Below are positions 12,358 through 23,190 of a stretch of 64,000 bases of DNA, piece after piece (within the stretch, counting starts at the first letter, position 1; each line of letters begins with the position of its first letter). The position numbers and the translations under genes are program-made. The DNA comes from Siphonodentalium dalli (Eukaryota > Mollusca > Scaphopoda > Gadilida > Siphonodentaliidae). The stretch is from NCBI GenBank assembly GCA_032622095.1, contig CP136064.1, positions 195,455,948 through 195,519,947 of the forward strand, in the 5' to 3' direction. The notes beneath the pieces are model-generated. The model saw only the letters and a program-made list of their open reading frames with translations. It searched no databases and was not told the origin of the DNA.

Positions 12358-12850
12358 GTCATCACTAAATCCAGAATTCTGATTGGTCGGCGCCCACGTG
12401 GCTAGTTGCAGTTATTTCTCGGTGAATGCGCAACGGCTCATAACACCAAGCTCATAATACCATCGATACGTCATTGGGTTTGGAAAGACGAACGCGTAAT
12501 GTTTTGGGCGCATTTGGACTCACGCATGATTGACTTAATACATCATCGGGGTTCAATATGAAGAGAAATTGTTCCTATTAACTTTTGCCAAGGGTGCTAT
12601 TGGGTATTTTGGGCTGTTTTTGTCACGATACACTTTTCGATTTAATACATTTACAAAAGTGGCCTTTTCGCTAAATGTATATAAATATAAGGATTAACTG
12701 TCATGTGGACTATTTGTATGGAGATGTAACCGTGCGGTAAGTGGTCATAACTTGTATGTAAAACACTTCGGGTTTTACACAAGTTATGTCCACTTACCTC
12801 ACGGTTACATCTCCATAAAAACAGTCCACATGCATGACAGTTAATCCTTA
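12358..12850 (-). mobile_element. hairpin-ended non-autonomous element, copy 2
   Basis: It is the reverse complement of 1344-1768, from TAGTGAT at its inner end to TAAGGATTAACTGTCATGTG at the hairpin. The hairpin (12688-12850) has arms of almost 80 bp, longer than in copy 1, with an extra GGTAAGTGG...CCACTTACC portion. It is nested in the TATGGG element. Confidence 0.85.
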
Positions 12851-12889
12851 TTTATTCACCAGGGGTGTTTAGTTACATATAACCATGAA

Positions 12890-13015
12890 TTGCGCTTAAG
12901 CGCAATTGATTGCGCTTAAGCGCAAATAATTACGCTTAAGCGCAATGATTGCGCTTAAGGCAATTGATTGCGCTTAAGCGTAATTATTTGCGCTTAAGCG
13001 CAATTAATTATTAAA
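12890..13015. repeat. array of CGCTTAAGCG palindromes
   Basis: Seven adjacent palindromic blocks of GCGCTTAAGCGCAATT type with G/A variants (ACGCTTAAGCGT), forming the right end of the TATGGG element. Confidence 0.9.
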
Positions 13016-13134
13016 TGTGAATTTAGCCTCCCATAGTGCTACAGTTGTCGCTTAGTAATGTTGTTGTATTTGAATATGTAAATGTCACATACCTATATAT
13101 GTATTGGCTCATTGGTTCATTGTGATTAAAGAAT

Positions 13135-13307
13135 TAAATAGAGAGTAATCAATTGGTTCCGTGAATTACGTTAAATCATTCACGAGAGTTGAGAGACGTC
13201 AGTAAGAAACGAGTGCGCATTAGCGCACGAGTTTCTTACATGAACGCCTCTCACCTCGAGTGAATTATTTAATGTAATTCTCGAAACGAATTGATTACTC
13301 TATTTAT
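13135..13307. repeat. foldback inverted repeat, ~85-bp arms
   Basis: Arms from TAAATAGAGAGTAATCAATT to GTAAGAAACGAGTGCGC and back as GCGCACGAGTTTCTTAC through TTGATTACTCTATTTATT, almost without a loop. Imperfect pairing with a few mismatches. Confidence 0.85.
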
Positions 13308-13696
13308 TACACTTCTGCATCAATTTGGTTTGCCAAATATGATTAAAACACATAATTAATGCATCAAAGTCCCGATGTGGAGAACGATTAACCACCTAAA
13401 TTTCAGTCAAGATCAGTAATCGACGTAACGTCAATGACGTAACGAGAAATGAAATAATTCACTAGTGACATTGCCATTTTTAATTGACGGCGTTTTCAAT
13501 GGAAATCGGGCATAGGAGTGTAATGAAGAATAGTATTCTCTTAGCCTTAATTGCTACCTTCTGACAGATTGTAGAAATGTATTCGTTCTTACTATGTTCT
13601 TCAAGATATCGGCCATCCCACCCAATTATTACGCCCTATGGTGTTTTCTCCGTCCGTGTTTCTTGACATCCACTGGGGCATGGGCAAATATTATTA

Positions 13697-14220
13697 GAAA
13701 TGTACGTAGATATTTTCGTACCTGAATTATGGAAGATTGATAATAACTATTGTGGTCTAATTATTCTGCATGCTATTTGTGCATTATTCAGTAGTATGGA
13801 GTTTAATGATGTTACTTTGGTATACAATTGCAAAAAATCGGTATTATTATATTACTTTAGTAAAAAGGGAGATAGTATTCAACCCACTGATAGCCTGGAA
13901 ATCACTTATAACCCATTGGGAACCAGTGGACTCGTGAAGTGTATGGTGGGTATTTTATTTTAGAATGTACTTAGATATTTTCGTACCAGAATCATGGGAG
14001 ATTGATAATAATTATTGTGGTCTAGTTATTATGTATGCTATTTCGTGCATTATTCAGTAGTATGTAGTGTAGTGATGTTACTTTGGTATACAATTGTAAA
14101 AACAAATCGGTATTATTGTTTACCTTTGGTAAAAAGGGAAAAATTACTCAACCCATTGATAGCCTGAAAAAAGTTTATAACCCATGGGGAGCCGTGGCCT
14201 CGTGAATTGTGGGTATTTTA
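13697..14220. repeat. tandem duplication of ~262 bp
   Basis: The first unit starts with ATGTACGTAGATATTTTCGT and the second at 13962 with ATGTACTTAGATATTTTCGT. They are colinear throughout with moderate divergence. A weaker relative is near 15290-15510 (ATTATTCTGCATGCTATTTC). An 87-codon frame in unit 1 is broken in unit 2, so coding is unlikely. Confidence 0.85.
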
Positions 14221-14644
14221 ACTGTTCTATTTCAGAGGGAGCATCCGCGATTCTGTCGCGATGTGTATTCGCGTATCGCTTTGCCGTTATTGTTTCAAGC
14301 AGCGGGCGTCTCTCGAGAAATTCTTGATTGACCCATGGCTTGTTATTCGCATGCCAAGAAGTGAGAGCCGATTAATCGTAACGGGAATTCGCGCGTGAAC
14401 CATTAGCGCTCTGCGCGTTATGTGATTATATTGACCTTTAACCTTCTTTGTTGCATTCTTATTTGAACATCTTTCATTTATTTTCACAATATATCAGAGC
14501 TATGCATAGAGATGTTATTAAGTTCCAACACTAACCCTTCACATTGGTTGTTTAACATACAATGTGGCCTAATTCTAAAAAATCATTTTTTATGTGTACG
14601 GAGCATATATCAGAATGCAATATGAATTGAAGAATGTTCATAAA

Positions 14645-15195
14645 TTACCCCACCTTCATGTGTAATTGATCCTCATGGGGAGGGGGCATATATTAATTAG
14701 TTCTCATTGTACCATACTTTAATGACCTCATGGGACTATATTCTATCTCACTCCAGTGGGACCATAGTTTAATCAACACTGATGACATATTTTAATTTTA
14801 ATTAACCCTCATAATGGGACCATATTTATTCTTTAATTAACTCACTTTACCATATTTTAATTGACCTTAATGCGACAATATTTCAATTACACCCCCCCCC
14901 ATGGGTCCATAATTTTATTTACCCTCATGAGACCATATTTTATTTAACAATAAAGGTACAATTTTAATTACCATCATGAGGCCATATTTGTTATTAACCC
15001 TCATTGGACCATATATCAAAAAACCCTCATGGGACCATATTTTATTTAACCCCGATGTGACCATATTTTAATTTATCTTCATTGGACCATATTTCAATTA
15101 TCCCTCTCTGGATGTAACCATATTTTAATTTACCCTCATGGAACCATACATGTATTTTAATTAGTCCTTATGAGAGGCCATATCATCAGTGCATT
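14645..15195. repeat. degenerate ~28-bp tandem array
   Basis: About eighteen degenerate units of the form ACCATATTTTAATTAACCCTCATGGG, with indels and substitutions. No coding potential. Confidence 0.85.
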
Positions 15196-15199
15196 ACCT

Positions 15200-15961
15200 G
15201 AGGCCATTCTTAGATCATCATTACGCCCTCCTAGGGTGTGTATTGACAAGTATATTTGACCCTGTCGTATGAGGTGGTGGACTAAATGTCATTAAAACAT
15301 ACTCGGTATTTCCGTAATTGGGTGTACTAAATGTGATTAGAAACGTGCTCGGTGTTTGCGTACTTGAACCATGTTATGAAGATCGCAAATGTTTGCCCGA
15401 TTATTATTCTGCATGCTATTTCATTGGCTATTCAGACCGCTATTTCAAATGAAATTAGAACATATATTTGCGTAGTTTTGTGGACTAAATGTGATTAGAA
15501 AAAATATCACATTTACTCAACTACATAGGCGTTACCTATATACAGATTTTTCACAATGATCACATTAAAGTTAGTATCAATTAGGATGATAATCTCGCCG
15601 ATTATATATAACCAAATAGGAGAACATCCTCGAAGAGCGCGAGTCGTTTTTACAATAAAGGACAAAAAAAAAAGTGAGGGAAGAAACACTGAATGGTATG
15701 ATTGACGATATAGCTTCAAATCTTGAAACTGGAAGCGCACATAGACTGCAAGGCAGAGTTCCGTCCCATCGATACGCTGGTCTTACCATTGCCACCACGT
15801 ACACATACTGTAATTAACTCTAAACACTTTTATCTATATAACACTATCGGTCAATTTCGGTTATGTCCTCGCTTGTAGGGTTTGAATTGGTATTAAAACA
15901 GGGTTATGGCGTTACTCATACACGGGCGCTCAATGTCCAATTTAAAGTGGCACTGTACACT
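15200..15961. other. gene-free stretch
   Basis: It includes the weak third relative of the 262-bp unit (15290-15510). Otherwise nothing recognised. Confidence 0.4.
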
Positions 15962-16276
15962 AAATCCGCCCATTTATGGGACCATCTCCTATTATACACA
16001 ACAGAATGTATGCAACAAATGAATGAATTTGAGCCATGGCTCAGTGGAAAATACACCCATGTGCTATATCAGCAATACAAACAACATGGTAATTATAATG
16101 AAAATGAATTTATGACTCCAGTCACTCGAGTCATAAATTCATTTTCATTATAATTACCATGTTGTTTGTATCGTTGATACGATAAATGAGTGTATTTTGC
16201 ACTCATCCATGGCTCCAATTTGTTGCATATATTATGTTTTGTATAAAATAAGATGGTCCAGAAAATGGCCGGATTT
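15962..16276. repeat. foldback element, ~150-bp arms, copy 1
   Basis: The left arm (from AAATCCGCCCATTTATGGGACC) reads back in the right arm (GGTCCAGAAAATGGCCGGATTT), meeting at GACTCCAGTCACTCGAGTC. The inner 50 bp (CATGGTAATTATAATG ... ATGACTC) are essentially perfect. A related copy is at 62903-63116. Confidence 0.88.
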
Positions 16277-17655
16277 CGTGAGCAGTACCCTTTTAATGAA
16301 CAGTTATGCAATGTCAACGATTTAATTTTATATGATTTGCATGTATGGTACCATAATAAATGCATGTAACTATCTGGACTGATTGATAGCTAGACACATC
16401 ACAGAATGCACATATGATGCATTCGAAACCATAAATAGCAACGGTAGCATATTTCAGTTCTAAAGTGCCGACTGAAGTAATTTGAACACAGATATTGTCT
16501 ACTAAGAAACATGTTTGGTAGCAGCACGAAAATTAGTCCTACATATATTGTACGATATACCGTCTGTTTGACCTGGTGCGATGGGGTGCTAATCTAAGGA
16601 TAAGGTGAGTGTTTCTTACAGTATAATAAGCATAGTGACATACATGGTTTCCACTTCAGTGGAATAATGCATACACTTTGTTGGCTCTATGACTGAGGAA
16701 CAATTGGGCAATTTGTAAATACGTGTATATACTTCTTTATATTAATGCATATCTTGTGAATATTGTGAGCGCATGTAATGTATATTTGTGTACACACATC
16801 TGTGTAGTATGTTGTCCGTTTGCATGTACCGTATATATTTTATCAAGTGTCATGTTCCATATTAATTTATGGCTGATTTTGTGACTAAATACTTCTTTCT
16901 TATAAATCCATCAGATTGGTCTGTTTTAATTATATGTGTACCATTAATGCTATTTAACAAGAGACTTGTATCTTACCAATACATATTGCATGTCACTCCT
17001 AGGTGGTTATACAATATGTTGCTTTCGTCGTGGCATGGTTCTGTCCATGTCACTCTATTCGCTCTCGTACTCTAATTTCACACGAACTGGTATATTACTG
17101 CGTAATGTCTATGCCACACTATATTATATAATGACTTGTTTAAAGAACTTGTGTAATATAGACAACCAGGATGGCCGCCATCTATGGTGACAAACTTTCC
17201 TCAAAGCAGATTTGAGATATTTTATACCGAAGACTCTCCTCCGTCTATTGACACCACATTCGCTTTCTTACCAATTTCTTCCTGGTTAACCCATATTTTA
17301 ACATACAACAATCATGTTTTTCACTCTTCAACGGACCCCTGTCACCTTTCAAGCAACATGACGTCAGCTTCATGCCCTATCGCGATGCAATTATTAACGC
17401 CCTCGGGTGTATACTGTCCTAGAGATTCTAGAGAGCTGTGGTTCGCTGGGCGTTTTATTTATAGATAATGGGTTTTTCCGGTTGTGACAAATCGCAGTAG
17501 GTCCCTATTTGCGGAGTTCCCAGAATTCGCGGAGGTCCACTAAAATGGTCGAAATATGTTGATTTTAATGAGGGAACGGGTGCGTATATGTCAATTGATA
17601 CGTATTTTAAACAAGTAACGACACACGATCATCATAACGGTGGTTTGTTCTATCA
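16277..17655. other. gene-free stretch, nothing recognised
   Basis: AT-rich DNA with only short, unsupported open frames. Confidence 0.4.
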
Positions 17656-17691
17656 ATCATATCATCATCATCATCATCACCATCATAATAA
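17656..17691. repeat. (CAT)n microsatellite
   Basis: Roughly eleven CAT/CAC/AAT triplets. Confidence 0.9.
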
Positions 17692-17763
17692 TACGGAACA
17701 AGTCTTGCGACTTTTCGTCCCAATAACATTATTTACAATGCTTGTTTACAAATATATGTATCG

Positions 17764-18180
17764 TCATTCGATGTTTACTTGTGAGTCACTTGAACATATT
17801 ACTTGTCGTCGAACTCGTATTTTATATAATAGAAGAATGAGTCTATGTATATTTTGAATTGATCGAGTGTTTGGAGCCTCAACAGCGAAGTCTGGCAGAG
17901 AGTTCCAGCTATTTACCACCCTCTGCGTGAAGAAATATTTTCCTATGGCCTTGTTAACAATGGGCATCTGTAGCTTTTTATTATGTCCTCTTATTCTTCC
18001 TGATGAATGTCTTACTAATAGATCACAGACATTGATATTGTAATGACCATTCAACAGTTTATATACCTCGATTAGATCTCCTCTATAAATCTTCGATATT
18101 TTAAAGACATCAGATTGAGTCTTATCATTCGGTCTCGGAAGCATAGAGTTTCGTTGCTTTTCTTTGTATTTCTCTGACAC
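17764..18180 (-). pseudogene. LINE (CR1/jockey-like) reverse transcriptase C-terminus, fragment
   Basis: The 138-codon minus-strand frame carries the C-terminal signature of non-LTR retrotransposon polyproteins: RGDLIEVYKLLNG (33-45), RGHNKKL (64-70) and FFTQRVVNSWNSLP (83-96). The catalytic reverse transcriptase and endonuclease parts are missing, so this is a truncated remnant. The frame's own start codon has no meaning. The last ~25 residues, after the LPDFAVEAP segment, drift from the family. Confidence 0.85.
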
Positions 18181-21100
18181 AATGCTTTGATATTTGTGAT
18201 ATGGGCTCCATGATAGGTCTGACCATGCATATGTAGAGCGATTAGAAAGTGTCGATGTCCAATTTCGTGAAAGTTCTGTTGACTATGCCGATGATTTGAG
18301 AAGCTTTATTGTTTTAGTATATTGTAGGAAGGCGAATCTGGTCGTGTCGAATTGAGCTATAGCGATGGGATATCTCGCAGGACAACACATTTCGTGTTTT
18401 CGTGGGGTGTGTATTCGCTGGATGTCTTATAGTTGCAGTAACTATTATGACCGCGTTAATTGCTTTCGATGTTTAGGTATGAACAATGGCTGGGCTATGC
18501 ACTCTTGGCGGGAACACAATGCCTCCGATTTTTGATCCGCATTTAGAAGCTTTCTGGTGTGGTGAATGAGAAACCTGCAGTAATAAGCCGTAGTTTTTTT
18601 GTAATAATTTGAAGGATTAGTTGTTGTAACCGAATTCTGAGGCGTAATTCACGTAACCAATATCTTTTATATTATAATTTATATTTATGACTAATAATAT
18701 GATATTGAGGACGTTACTATTTCTGATTATGGTTCTAATGTCAAAATAAGCTGCAAACATAACGACCTTTGCAATATGGTGTGATTTCAGACAGATGCTG
18801 TATATGTTAAAATTACCTTTCAAGCAGTTTCAAGGGGAATTTTTGCGAGAAAATGATTTCCTGAAGTAATCAAATAGGCCGTTTTTATCTACAAAAAAAA
18901 AGCATCGTCAAAAAGCTTGTTTTATGTTGTTATTCTTGTTATTCCCAATATTTTAATCTAAAAATAGAATTGTCTCGCCTCGGTGACAGCAACTTGCGAT
19001 CAGTTGTTTGTACGGTGTATACACTGTGCATATCGTGTGCATATGGTTATAATACACCAAATGCAAATTAGTTGAGTGATTTACCCTGGGACCCCCAAGT
19101 TAGGATCAGCATAAAAAAAATCCTGGCAGCTGAATGGTCAATGACACATGGATGAAATGTGTACGAAAAAATGCACAAACGTGTTTCCCGACGACAAATA
19201 TCAAATATAGCCACATGGTGAACGGTTATGGCTGTCAAATTGGCGAATAATTTATGGGAGGGGTTGGTGTTTTTTTCGATGTCATTTTTCTCTCCATTTT
19301 AAGGGTAGTGTGACGTTTGTCAAAACAGCAGGTGTGACGCAGCACGTTTACAAGTACTGACTTTTGGGCACATGTTCGTGCGTCTAAAAGGACATTCTTA
19401 AATTTCTGATACTCGTGCAGGGTCAAAGCTTTCCTGCGAATACAGGCCAGCGGGATTTGTTAACACTGAGGCCTATGCAAATAATTTGGTATATTGTAAC
19501 CATATGCGTGTACATATCAGCTTTGTTTATTCAACACGCAGAGTGCATGTGTGTGCATGGAGCTGGTTTTTAATTTTAGTCTGTAAGACACGTTGTTATT
19601 GAGTTCTTCATTTTACTGTGGGATAAATATTCACATTACAGGTTTGGTTTTATAATATCATCCATTCTTTCCTTTCTGGCGTTATGGTAATGTTGTAAAC
19701 GCATCATCATTATATATGCACAAAATAGTATTCGCTTCTTTGTTCGGAACAGGTCAGAAAGTAGTGTTAATATAGCATTGATCTTGACCTTTGAACTAAA
19801 TAAATGTATTTACCACGGAAAGCCGGTGTGTCCTACACATGTTTCAACAACTCCTGGTTTCCATGTTTTGTGTTATAGATAATATGGCTTCAATTATGTT
19901 TATGGGTACCGATAGCTGACCATCATATTGTGAATATGTAACGGATTAGCTAGTCCGTGAGTATTATGCCAAAAAGAGCCAAAGTAAGGAACTAAATACA
20001 ACTGAAGAGTTTTTGTGTATGCTGGTGCGATATAACATCAAAACTCACTATACTAAAGTATATTAAGGCACAACGTAGCGAAGACTCATGGAATATAAAC
20101 TTCCCTGTTGTACAGTTCACAAATCTAGTAGTCCACGATGTTAAGAATATATATTCGGTTATATAAACATGAATTATCAAGCAGAAAATGGTCCCCGTTG
20201 TTAATCAAATGAAACAAATCATTTAAATTTTTATTTTTCACACTGTATTTTCAAACAAACCCCTGTCTTCAAAGACTTGCACTACATTAAGTAAACATCT
20301 TTTCAGCCCTTGTTTCATCATAAAAACTACTCTGGTCTTGTGGAGACACATTAATATAATACAGAACATACTTGGTCCAATGTTTGTACCCAGGAATTCC
20401 AAAAGACTAACCCTCCCCCAAAATTCTGAATATTGCCATAGAGTTATTATTAGTTTCCCGCTATTAAGCTCTTTACGGAATATGGGACTAGTTGCTGTTT
20501 GATAGTGATTCGGGAGTACTTTTTGATGAGGAATTAATTGGCCCCGTCCTATTTTTGGGGCCAGAACACAATTTTGTAATTCAGCCCAAATTTCAGACAG
20601 TTTGGCCCCTAGTTGTACCTTACTTTAATATATCTACATGGTAACCACATACCGACATCATTTATATTATTTTCTATAGCATTCTAAGATGGGAATGCCC
20701 ATCATGGTGCACCTTGTCCACAAAATTCCAAAATTGAGCAGCTACAAAATTGTCCAAATTTTACCAAATCCAACAACCATTTTCAGAATGGTACCGAATA
20801 TAATAATCTTGTTCACGTGGAAACCGTGTTACTCTTCTGGACCAGCTTTCCATGGTGTGGTTCTGTTGTTAAATCATCAACCAGACATATATCACACGAA
20901 TCAATAGATATCCACACAACCCAGAGATATCTAGTTGAGATCTCAAATTTACAATTTGGAGGTTTCATTGCTGTGAACTCATGAAACCCACTTATAGCCT
21001 AGTGAAAAATATATTTCTTGGCAACTCTATTCGGTGATATGAGCATGTAGTCACACTACCCTGTTACCTGACGGACCTAAATACATGCCGATATAATGCT

Positions 21101-21349
21101 TATTGACACGCAATAAATTATCGCGAACTCGTGCACGCTCATGTGATTTATTCATTGAGAAACAAGTGTCGCGCATGGACCACCACTCCGATCTCATTCT
21201 GGGCTTAAATAAATCTGACAAACGGTATGTCTCTCAACACGAGTTTCACGCGCTGTTCACCACTTTTTTTATGAAAGATTCACTGTGAGATGCTTTACCC
21301 GAAACGACAATTGTTTTTGTTTTTACATGTATATCTGTACATATATAAA
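18181..21349. other. 3.2 kb gene-free stretch
   Basis: No gene family signature on either strand. A short hairpin GGCCCCGTCC-TATTTTT-GGGGCC is near 20540-20565. Nothing else stands out. Confidence 0.45.
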
Positions 21350-21985
21350 AGAGTATAGGATCTGTCTTGCTACCTGTCTGTTTGCAACCTTTCTCTCAGA
21401 CCCCAGGACCGATTTCAACCAAATTTGTTGTGGTGACTAGGGGTAACCAATGCGGATGTTTTAACGGCGTTTGGTTTCAAAACTTTTGATTTAAAAGTAA
21501 GAAAAATTTAATTTTAAAACAAAAATGAATAGAAATAGCGTTGTTAAATTGGGAAAGGAGTTGAATCTGTAGAAGAAACAAAATTTAAATTTAAATAAAT
21601 TTTTGTTTGTTTTAAATTCAATGATCAAAATGGGCAGGGGCGCAGGCCCCTCCGACACTGGATAAAGTATTCAGAAGGGAGCCTGTTTCAGCTACAGAGT
21701 AGGATCTGTCTGTCTTTTCGCGATTTTTCTCCCGGTTCCCTGGACAGAATTCAACCAAATTTCATGTGGTGACAACGGCGTTAGTTTTACCCAAATTTTA
21801 ATTTAAGAACCAATTAATTTATTTCTAAACAATAATAATAATTTTCGTTCAAATTGAGCAAGGAGTTCAATTTAAAAATCATTTAAACAAAATTAATTTA
21901 AAAAGAAAACATTTAATTAATTTGTTTTGTTTTAAATATCAAAATGTTTAAACGATCAAAAGGGGCCGCCGCTGAATAAAGACTC
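21350..21985. repeat. two diverged ~330-bp tandem copies
   Basis: Both start with AGGATCTGTCTTGC / AGGATCTGTCTGTC, then CAACCAAATTT, GTGGTGAC and an AT-rich tail, ending in GATCAAAA-GGG-CC. Layout resembles the unit at 23191 (GATCTGTGTG, then AAATTTGG), possibly distant relatives. Confidence 0.65.
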
Positions 21986-22117
21986 TGTCTAAGATGAAAA
22001 TGTGCGCAAAGTGCACAAAAGGGGCTATTATTACATATAAACTTCATGTTATTCACAGCGTGTCCGCGATCAGTGTTATTAATAGTTTTGCAATAACAGT
22101 GTAACAGAGACGAGACT

Positions 22118-22227
22118 AGTGAGTAGCACATGTCCCCTTGTGCGACAACCCCACCATGCATGAGTATAAAGGTATACACCCATGGTGGGGTTATCAAACC
22201 AGGGGACCTGTGGTGAGTAGTTATAAG
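22118..22227. repeat. inverted repeat, ~48-bp arms
   Basis: The left arm GAGTAGCACATGTCCCCTTG ... CAACCCCACCATGCATGAGT pairs with GTATACACCCATGGTGGGGT ... GGGGACCTGTGGTGAGTAG around a short AT centre. Confidence 0.8.
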
Positions 22228-22283
22228 CGAATGTGAATATTGAAGCCAACTATAGGACATTTTATCCAGTCCAAAAAAAACCC

Positions 22284-22615
22284 AGGTACGTGGCGACAAG
22301 AGGGGTGGGTTGTCTCAAACCAAACTCTTTTCTAAATGTTCAGCAGTTGGAAGGTTCATGTCAGATATTGTGACACAACATCACAACAAAATTAGTTTGC
22401 AATTTCCAACCAGTAACTGTATATATACAAGGAAGTTTGTAGTTTTCAGACAGTTTTCCAAAATTAGGGGGCGTGTCTATATAGAAATTTACAACGGTTG
22501 GAAAGATTTAGGAACCAGTTCAACCAAAGGTGGGGTGCAAATGGAATTTCGCGATCTTGCGAGTGGTGCCTATAGTTCAATTGTAGAGATATCACTGTCA
22601 AATTGGAAATAACTA
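22284..22615 (+). repeat. dispersed ACGTGGC / TTGGAAA family copy
   Basis: Starts AGGTACGTGGCGACAAGAGG, then TGTCTCAAACC and repeated GTTGGAA motifs. Shares the layout of 2553-3073 with much divergence. Confidence 0.65.
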
Positions 22616-23190
22616 TGAAATTTTCTGCACTGTTATACAGTGGAAATATTATTAATTGTTCAGCCTTATACGGTACTAATAACTACTTCGAAATAGAACT
22701 GTTTATAGGTGTAATTTAAGAGGAAGTACATTGTACTGTTCCACTATTATGGTAGATCCGTTCTGTGTCAATATTCGAACCCATGCATGTTCAGACTGAC
22801 ACGCTTCCCAACTATCGGGATTTTTTTCAAGGATGTCATCGTATCCTAGGTGGTGTGCCGTGGATTCGATTATCGCAGTATCTGCTATAGACGATGATTG
22901 AACCCCGATATGGGCGAACATCGGGACCGATATTGAAGCTTGATCTGAGTTGAGGGACAACTCAATGTGCCATTCCGATCGATACATGGCCATTTTGATA
23001 ACAAATGATAATTTTTTCATGCTCACTGAAGCAAGCACGTGCATTTGAAGCAATGAACACTCATACTGAGTAAGTGCCTCCATAAGTCTGATATATACCA
23101 ATAACCTCATATCTGAAGATTATGAGAATTAAACGCATTTGTTTATTCAAAGAATATCACAATTTTATATTTTAGAAAGAAAACCACTCA

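Larger units (their letters stand above)
10650..13035. mobile_element. TATGGGAGGC element with 6-bp target duplication and CGCTTAAGCG palindromes
   Basis: The left end TATGGGAGGCCAAATTCACA and the right end (complement TATGGGAGGCTAAATTCACA) form inverted repeats of about 45 bp through TTTAATAAT. The element is flanked on both sides by GTGCTA (10644-10649 and 13036-13041). Its ends are built of AATTGCGCTTAAGCGCAATT palindromes (10680-10790 and 12890-13015). The interior holds tandem ~267-bp units, a TTAA-flanked MITE and a hairpin-ended element. No transposase is seen. A 168-bp relative is at 30611-30778. Confidence 0.9.

Noticed and set aside
22703-23110. 135-codon minus-strand frame as a gene
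   Set aside because: No family signature. A ~45-bp part (MEA-TQYECSLL) recurs at 32475-32520, so it is more likely repeat-derived.
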